A DNA stretch of 10,408 nucleotides from CAYTOJ01 sp964439415 (GTDB lineage Bacteria > Pseudomonadota > Alphaproteobacteria > Rickettsiales > CAZAGG01): the NCBI GenBank assembly GCA_964439415.1, contig CAYTOJ010000067.1, positions 1 to 10,408 of the forward strand. The letters run 5' to 3'. The stretch's first letter is position 1. Each line of letters begins with the position of its first letter. The position numbers and the translations under genes are program-made. Under the pieces are notes generated by a model. The model had not been told where the DNA came from. It did no database searches and was given only the letters and a program-made list of their open reading frames with translations. Positions 6,818 through 10,408 of this stretch are shown in pieces.

Positions 6818-6846
6818 TATATACTCCTCGTGCTTCAAGAGTGAAA
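6818..6846 (-). promoter_or_regulatory. Promoter-like motif upstream of the ABC-2 permease (motif copy C)
   Basis: Read on the minus strand, TTTCAC (6846-6841) and TATATA (6823-6818) are 17 bases apart, and the 27-base block 6845-6819 aligns ungapped with the other motif copies. Transcription would start near 6810, about 10 bases before the ATG at 6800. It lies downstream of the AI-2E terminator, so the permease probably has its own promoter. Confidence 0.4.
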
Positions 6847-6872
6847 TTTTCTTGCGACCGAAGGGAGCGCGC

Positions 6873-6887
6873 GCTGCTGAAAGCAGC
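6873..6887. repeat. Small inverted repeat in the permease/AI-2E spacer
   Basis: GCTGCT (6873-6878) and AGCAGC (6882-6887) form a 6-bp stem around a GAA loop. It sits between the T-run terminator and the promoter-like motif of the permease. Role unknown. Confidence 0.5.
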
Positions 6888-6896
6888 AATAAATAT

Positions 6897-6917
6897 AAAA
6901 AACATGCCTTCGGCATG
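6897..6917 (-). terminator. Rho-independent terminator downstream of the AI-2E gene
   Basis: On the minus strand CATGCC and GGCATG form a 6-bp stem with a GAA loop, followed directly by six T's (6902-6897). It is 77 bases after the AI-2E stop and before the permease's own promoter-like motif. There is no T run on the plus-strand side, so it acts only on leftward transcription. Confidence 0.75.
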
Positions 6918-6923
6918 CGCACA

Positions 6924-6957
6924 GGGGGGAGGCCTTTGGCCGGGGGGTGCGCCCCCC
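6924..6957. repeat. GC-rich nested inverted repeats after the AI-2E gene
   Basis: GGGGGG (6942-6947) pairs with CCCCCC (6952-6957) around TGCG. GGCC (6931-6934) pairs with GGCC (6938-6941) around TTT. Another GGGGGG (6924-6929) could pair with the same C run instead, so two structures are mutually exclusive. No long T run adjoins it. It may be a stable 3'-end structure that protects the upstream mRNA or assists the nearby terminator. Confidence 0.65.
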
Positions 6958-6994
6958 TTAATAAGTAAAAAATATACCCCTGAAATACCATCAT

Positions 6995-8065
6995 TTAACC
7001 ACGCTCCCCAGATGATGGGGGTGTATGATGCAGCGGGCTGCTTAAGTAACGCGCCAGGGCGAAGCGCGCCAGCACACCTATCACCGCCGTTACCGGAACC
7101 GCGATTAAAACCCCTGTGAAGCCGAATAATGCGCCGCCGGCAAGCAGGCCGAAGATTATCCATATCGGGTGGAGTTTCACCTTCTCCCCCACTATTTTGG
7201 GGGTGATGAAGTTACCCTCAATAAACTGGCCGGATACGAAAATGAGCAATACTATAAGAGTGCGATACCACTCATCGAACTGGAAAAAAGCCGTAAGCAG
7301 GCCGATAGACATGCCAATCAGCAGGCCAACATAAGGTATAAACGCTAAAATACCAGTCGCCAGGCCGATAATGAAGCCAAAATTAAGACCGGCAAAGGTT
7401 AGCCCCAACGCATAAAATGTTGCCAGCAGCAGGCAAACCAGAGTCTGGCCACGGATATAACCGGAGAGTATATCATCAATCTCCCTGAACTGCTGCTTGA
7501 TAACAGGGGAATATTTTTCAGGGAAAAGCAGCTCACATTTAGCGGTGAATCTATCCCAGTCCTTCAGCCAGTAAAAAGCCACTACCGGGGCGATAAACAG
7601 CAGGGAAAGCAGATTCACCACGGCAAAACCGGATTTGACCAGACCACCCAGAAATTCCGCCACATACGCACCAATATTTTTGCCAATGTCTGATGCAAAA
7701 CCCTCAGTGCCGTTTGGCGAATAGGCACTGACATAACTGGAGATTTTCCCACCGTACTGCTGCAGGGTGGCTCGCAGATTGTCGATATACTTAGGGATTG
7801 ATGCAGCCAGGCTGGCTCCCTGCTCCACAATAAACGGGGCGATAAGCACAAACACCGATGCTACAATCATAAAAAAAACTACCGTCACGATGGAAGTGGC
7901 AGTAATGCGGGAGAGGCCGCGCCGCTCCAGTTGATCCACCGTTGGGTCAAGGAAATAAGCCGTCATCATTCCCACTACAAACGGCAGCAGGATTGAACGC
8001 ACGCAGAACAGGAACAGCACCCCCAGAATCAACGCCGCCAGCCAGAATATCCAGGTTCTGCTCAT
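6995..8065 (-). CDS. AI-2E family transporter (PerM/TqsA-like permease)
   Basis: The 356-residue membrane protein belongs to the AI-2E transporter family (PF01594). The family was named for autoinducer-2 export, but many members transport other solutes or ions. Two N-terminal membrane segments (5-38), a helix pair (about 57-80), a long soluble stretch (82-135) and then a bundle of C-terminal segments are visible. Family motifs include YIRGQTLVCLLLATFYALGL (203-222), AFIPYVG (241-247) and GNFITPKIVGEKVKLHPIW (284-302). Length is normal. The ATG overlaps the stop of the DUF2066-like gene by 4 bases (ATGA), with GGTAGG just upstream, so the two genes form one translationally coupled unit. The same gene pairing is familiar in alphaproteobacteria. 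The substrate is unknown. Confidence 0.93.
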   Translation of the reverse strand: MSRTWIFWLAALILGVLFLFCVRSILLPFVVGMMTAYFLDPTVDQLERRGLSRITATSIVTVVFFMIVASVFVLIAPFIVEQGASLAASIPKYIDNLRATLQQYGGKISSYVSAYSPNGTEGFASDIGKNIGAYVAEFLGGLVKSGFAVVNLLSLLFIAPVVAFYWLKDWDRFTAKCELLFPEKYSPVIKQQFREIDDILSGYIRGQTLVCLLLATFYALGLTFAGLNFGFIIGLATGILAFIPYVGLLIGMSIGLLTAFFQFDEWYRTLIVLLIFVSGQFIEGNFITPKIVGEKVKLHPIWIIFGLLAGGALFGFTGVLIAVPVTAVIGVLARFALARYLSSPLHHTPPSSGERG

Positions 8066-8736
8066 CTGCCTACCTTTAGTACCATATATCCACGCTCTGA
8101 TTGCAGCGAATAGCCACGGCTTGCAAGCTGCGTAAGCAGGGATGTCATCTCCCCCTCATAGGCCACTGTAAAATCCACCTGATTCATTGAAAATGCGCTG
8201 AGCCGAACCAGTTTTACACCAGGCGATTGTTCAAACATCTGCTTGATTTCCAGCCAGTCAGTCAAATCCCTGACCGGGCTGAGAATCTGCACCTGTTTCT
8301 GCTGCTGTTGCTGTTGTTGCTGTTGTTGCTGTTGTTGCTGTGCCTGCCCTGCCATAGCCGTACCCACAGGTGAACTGGTGTTACTTGCACTGCGGAGTGC
8401 CTGCTCCACCTTTGACGGATTAAATGTATACTGAATGCTGGCTTTGTAGCCACGCGGGGTTATGCTCTCCTGCCCAACCTGCATGGACTGCACCATATGG
8501 CTGATACGATTAGCGGGAATTTTGCCGATCAACTCAGGCCGCCCTGCTTCCTCAAGAATCTGGTTAAAGGCCTCCTGCTCACCTTTTGTTATCGCCTCTA
8601 ATTGCGCGGTTGCGGCATCAGTAGAGCTAACCTGCACATTAACCACCCGGGATGGATTCCACGCCAGCGCGCCAGTACTGGCAAATGCCAGAGCAATGCC
8701 AGCAGTTATTCCCCAGAGAGCTGATTGTATCTTCAT
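8062..8736 (-). CDS. DUF2066-like exported protein with a polyglutamine tract
   Basis: The 224-residue protein has a signal peptide (1-25, Ala-Leu-Ala before the cleavage site), so it is exported to the periplasm. The N-terminal domain (about 30-115) resembles the alphaproteobacterial DUF2066 family: an acidic helix (EAFNQILEEAG), then MVQSMQVGQE and GYKASIQYTFNPSKVEQAL. A low-complexity segment with 14 consecutive glutamines (133-146) links it to a C-terminal domain (151-224) with SPVRDLTDWLEIKQ and GVKLVRLSAFS. No function is known for the family. The frame opens at GTG 8745, but the ATG at 8736 begins a standard signal peptide (MKIQ). There is no clear Shine-Dalgarno sequence. The downstream AI-2E permease overlaps by 4 bases, suggesting a joint envelope role. 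The family call rests on pattern and context. Confidence 0.7.
   Translation of the reverse strand: MKIQSALWGITAGIALAFASTGALAWNPSRVVNVQVSSTDAATAQLEAITKGEQEAFNQILEEAGRPELIGKIPANRISHMVQSMQVGQESITPRGYKASIQYTFNPSKVEQALRSASNTSSPVGTAMAGQAQQQQQQQQQQQQQQKQVQILSPVRDLTDWLEIKQMFEQSPGVKLVRLSAFSMNQVDFTVAYEGEMTSLLTQLASRGYSLQSERGYMVLKVGR
8299..8340 (-). repeat. Glutamine-codon tract (CAG/CAA) in the DUF2066-like gene
   Basis: Fourteen consecutive Gln codons, with the middle part built from a 9-base unit CAG-CAA-CAA repeated three times. Lys and further Gln codons adjoin it. Mixed codons suggest growth by duplication of a 9-base unit. The change in length would stay in frame. Confidence 0.95.
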
Positions 8737-8753
8737 ATAACGCACTCATGTAA

Positions 8754-8791
8754 ATTATACCTATAGCACTTCAAGAGTGCGATTAGGTATA
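8754..8791 (-). promoter_or_regulatory. Promoter-like motif within a palindrome, upstream of the DUF2066-like gene (motif copy D)
   Basis: On the minus strand TCGCAC (8782-8777) and TATAAT (8759-8754) are 17 bases apart, and the block 8781-8755 aligns ungapped with the other copies. Transcription would start near 8747, leaving a leader of about 10 bases. The same DNA is palindromic: TATACCTA (8756-8763) and GCACT (8766-8770) pair with AGTGC (8776-8780) and TAGGTATA (8784-8791). A palindrome covering the -35 to -10 region could be an operator. The plus-strand side ends in a T-rich stretch (8792-8804), but no rightward gene ends here. Confidence 0.5.
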
Positions 8792-8804
8792 TCTTTTTTG
8801 TTTT

Positions 8805-8834
8805 GCGCATGGCCGCCAATCCAGCCCCATGCGC
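8805..8834. repeat. Inverted repeat in the divergent spacer
   Basis: GCGCATGG (8805-8812) and CCATGCGC (8827-8834) are perfect 8-base inverted repeats around a 14-base loop that contains CAATCCAGCC, the left edge shared by repeat copies A and B. It lies midway between the two divergent promoter-like motifs. Confidence 0.6.
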
Positions 8835-8894
8835 TTATATACCGCTCGCAACTCATAGGATAAAATCCGCACTCTTCATACGCGAGCAGTATAC
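8817..8894 (+). repeat. Intergenic palindromic repeat, copy B (upstream of purM)
   Basis: It begins with CAATCCAGCC, as copy A does. The arms TATACCGCTCGC (8838-8849) and GCGAGCAGTATA (8882-8893) pair at 11 of 12 positions. The loop (AATCCGCACTCTTCATA) closely follows copy A. Both copies begin exactly 155 bases before the ATG of the next gene. Confidence 0.75.
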
Positions 8895-8895
8895 T
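8867..8895 (+). promoter_or_regulatory. Promoter-like motif upstream of purM (motif copy B)
   Basis: CCGCAC (8867-8872) and TATACT (8890-8895) are separated by 17 bases. The start would fall near 8902, giving a leader of about 70 bases, the same as predicted for terC. The leader has no strong ribosome binding site (AAAAGG at 8955-8960 is far from the ATG; ACAGG is very close to it). A further weak promoter candidate lies at TTGCGA/TAAATA in the leader. Confidence 0.45.
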
Positions 8896-8971
8896 TAGAG
8901 GTCTACTAAAAGAATAGATTGCGAGAAGGTTATAAACAAATAAATAATCTCCAAAAGGTTGAAGTACAGGT

Positions 8972-9985
8972 ATGACTACATACAAGCAGGCGGGAGTTGA
9001 TATAGAAAACGCGGCAAGGCTGGTGGATTCCATCAAGCCAATGGCGCAAAGCACACAGCGCACGGGCTGCATGGGAAGCCTGGGGGGGTTTGGCGCGCTG
9101 TTCGATTTAAAAGCATCCGGGTATAGGGATCCTATTCTGGTTTCCTCCACCGATGGCGTTGGAACCAAGGTAAAACTGGCTCACGCATACAATATGCATG
9201 ACACTATCGGCATAGATTTAGTGGCAATGTGCGTGAACGACATTCTGGCGCAAGGGGCGGAGCCGTTGTTTTTTCTGGATTATTTCGCAACCGGAAAACT
9301 TGAAAACGAAACCGCAAGCCGGGTTATCTCAGGCATTGCGCAAGGGTGCAAACAGGCGGGCTGCGCGCTGGTAGGCGGGGAGACTGCGGAAATGCCTGGC
9401 ATGTACGCAAGCGGTGAATATGATCTGGCAGGCTTTTCTGTAGGGGCACTGGAGCGCGGGAGTCAACTACCCATTGAGGTAAACGCGGGGGACGTGCTGC
9501 TTGGCCTGCCCTCCAGCGGGTTGCACTCCAACGGTTATTCCCTGGCACGTAAGATTCTGGCTGATTGCAAGGTGGATGCATCCATCCCTGCGCCCTTTGA
9601 TGCTACGCAGTCGCTGCTATCCATTCTCATGCGCCCTACCCGTATTTATGTGAAAGCATTACTGCCTTTGATTCGCGCCGGAAAAATCAAGGCGCTGGCG
9701 CATATTACAGGCGGCGGCATTACTGAAAACCTGCCACGGGTGTATCCTGATAATTTAAGTGCCAGAATAAGCCTTGATAGCTGGAATTTTCCGCCGCTGT
9801 TCAGTTACCTGCAAACTTCAGGTGGTATAAGCCGGGATGAAATGCTGAAAACCTTCAACTGCGGCATTGGTATGATTATAATAGCCACCCCTGAGGATGC
9901 CACCTCTATCAAGACCAATCTGGCAGAACCAGTTATTGAACTGGGCATTATGGAAAATGGAAATGGTGAGGTACGGTACGTTTAA
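8972..9985 (+). CDS. purM: Phosphoribosylformylglycinamidine cyclo-ligase (AIR synthetase)
   Basis: PurM closes the imidazole ring in purine synthesis: FGAM plus ATP gives AIR plus ADP and phosphate, in the cytoplasm. The 337-residue length is normal for the family. Visible signatures are SSTDGVGTKVKLA (58-70, nucleotide-binding), VNDILAQGAEPLFFLDY (88-104), VGGETAEMPGMY (134-145), GLPSSGLHSNGYSLAR (178-193), ITGGGITENLPRV (245-257) and FNCGIGM (295-301). The N-terminal and C-terminal PurM (AIRS) domains are both complete. The ATG at 8972 begins the canonical TYKQAGVDI. The usual partner purN does not follow; zapA begins 69 bases after the stop. It is divergent from the DUF2066-like gene. Confidence 0.98.
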   Translation: MTTYKQAGVDIENAARLVDSIKPMAQSTQRTGCMGSLGGFGALFDLKASGYRDPILVSSTDGVGTKVKLAHAYNMHDTIGIDLVAMCVNDILAQGAEPLFFLDYFATGKLENETASRVISGIAQGCKQAGCALVGGETAEMPGMYASGEYDLAGFSVGALERGSQLPIEVNAGDVLLGLPSSGLHSNGYSLARKILADCKVDASIPAPFDATQSLLSILMRPTRIYVKALLPLIRAGKIKALAHITGGGITENLPRVYPDNLSARISLDSWNFPPLFSYLQTSGGISRDEMLKTFNCGIGMIIIATPEDATSIKTNLAEPVIELGIMENGNGEVRYV

Positions 9986-10016
9986 AGCCATTCCCAATTA
10001 TCCAAACCTAATTATA

Positions 10017-10045
10017 TTGCGGTGGGGCGGCGCATCTGTTATTGT
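10017..10045 (+). promoter_or_regulatory. Putative zapA promoter, predicting a leaderless mRNA
   Basis: TTGCGG (10017-10022) and TATTGT (10040-10045) are spaced by 17 bases, and the -10 box ends 9 bases before the ATG at 10055. There is no Shine-Dalgarno sequence. The string TATTGTGC is identical to that just before thrS. Confidence 0.4.
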
Positions 10046-10054
10046 GCAGCTATA

Positions 10055-10402
10055 ATGAATTCACTGGAAATTAACATCTTTGGCAAACCCTACCGCGTTT
10101 CTTGCGATGAGGGGGAGGAACGCCATTTAAAAGAACTGGCTGTGTATCTGGACAGAAAAGTACGCAGCATGGCTCCGCCGCAGGGGGGTAGCGATACGCA
10201 TATACTGGTGATAACCGCTCTGACATTGGCTGATGAATTGAATGAAGTCAGCCGCGAAGCTCAGGAATTTAAGGATGAACTGTTGGCCTTAAAGCACAAA
10301 ATTCAGAACTATGGTGAGAACTCCCTATCCCCGGCTGACCTGCTTAACATTGCCAATCATATTGAAATTCTAACGGCAGAACTGGATAAACTCTCAGGTT
10401 AA
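10055..10402 (+). CDS. zapA: Cell division protein ZapA
   Basis: ZapA is a small cytoplasmic protein that binds FtsZ and bundles its filaments at the Z-ring. The 115-residue protein has the globular ZapA head (1 to about 55, with the start LEINIFGKPYRVSC and then EERHLKELAVYLDRKVR) followed by a long coiled coil (about 56-115, rich in Glu, Leu and Lys). Head and coiled coil are complete and of normal size. The frame opens at GTG 10022, but the ATG at 10055 gives the family's usual N terminus. In many proteobacteria the 6S RNA gene and a 5-formyltetrahydrofolate cyclo-ligase gene follow zapA; the window ends 6 bases after the stop, so this cannot be checked. Confidence 0.93.
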   Translation: MNSLEINIFGKPYRVSCDEGEERHLKELAVYLDRKVRSMAPPQGGSDTHILVITALTLADELNEVSREAQEFKDELLALKHKIQNYGENSLSPADLLNIANHIEILTAELDKLSG

Positions 10403-10408
10403 CCAGTT

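Noticed and set aside
6797..6994. 65-codon minus-strand frame that starts right after the AI-2E stop and overlaps the permease ATG by 4 bases
   Set aside because: Its placement looks operon-like, but the sequence consists of hairpins, a T6 terminator and promoter-like motif C. The predicted peptide shows no recognisable domain, and it has no ribosome binding site of its own.
6801..7163. N-terminal extension of the ABC-2 permease frame back to 7163
   Set aside because: It overlaps the AI-2E coding region in another frame, encodes low-complexity Arg/Gly/Pro sequence and would make the protein much longer than the family. The ATG at 6800 with GGAAG is better.
8243..8434. Plus-strand frame encoding a poly-cysteine run
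   Set aside because: It is the complement of the CAG/CAA glutamine tract in a real minus-strand gene.
8766..8804. Plus-strand hairpin plus T-rich stretch as a rightward terminator
   Set aside because: No rightward gene ends nearby. The palindrome coincides with the leftward promoter-like motif, and the T-rich stretch is interrupted.
8761..9168. 135-codon minus-strand frame overlapping the 5' part of purM and the spacer
   Set aside because: It lies antisense to the conserved PurM N terminus and runs through palindromic repeats. There is no domain and no ribosome binding site.
10051..10056. TATAAT at the zapA start as a -10 box
   Set aside because: No acceptable -35 lies 16-18 bases upstream, and the start would fall inside the gene. 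TATTGT at 10040 with TTGCGG at 10017 is a better pair.

Overview
The window looks like a stretch of chromosome from an alphaproteobacterium of moderate GC content. The assignment rests on the alphaproteobacterial look of IF3 and ThrRS, on a short DUF2066-like lipid-envelope-type protein overlapping an AI-2E family permease, and on a ZapA-type cell division gene. It is inference from protein character; I cannot place it in a genus. No mobile element, tRNA, rRNA or CRISPR array is visible.

Layout. Bases 1-1172 hold a palindromic repeat with an embedded promoter-like motif, then terC (TerC/Alx-type membrane metal transporter), closed by a hairpin terminator. Bases 1249-2436 hold an OmpA-type outer-membrane protein with its own promoter and a textbook terminator. 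A GYF_2-domain membrane protein of unknown function follows (2518-3369), then thrS (3423-5360) and infC (5473-5985). On the minus strand, read right to left, come a DUF2066-like exported protein (8736-8062), an AI-2E permease that overlaps it by 4 bases (8065-6995), a hairpin-rich spacer with a terminator, and an ABC-2 polysaccharide-type export permease (6800-6003) that converges on infC. The divergent spacer 8737-8971 precedes purM (8972-9985, de novo purine synthesis), which is followed by zapA (10055-10402, Z-ring assembly).

Most genes are core housekeeping genes: translation (thrS, infC), purines (purM), division (zapA) and envelope (OmpA, export permeases). The unusual material is in the intergenic DNA. 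A 27-base promoter-like motif, with a -10 box of TATANT type and a conserved 'spacer', recurs without gaps upstream of terC, purM, the ABC permease and the DUF2066-like gene, and in weaker form upstream of infC. Two copies (terC and purM) sit inside a ~79-base palindromic repeat whose first base is exactly 155 bases before each ATG. In addition, thrS and zapA share a promoter-like arrangement (TTGC.. / TATTGTGC) placed so close to the ATG, with no Shine-Dalgarno sequence, that both are predicted to make leaderless mRNAs. No obviously new multi-gene system was recognised.
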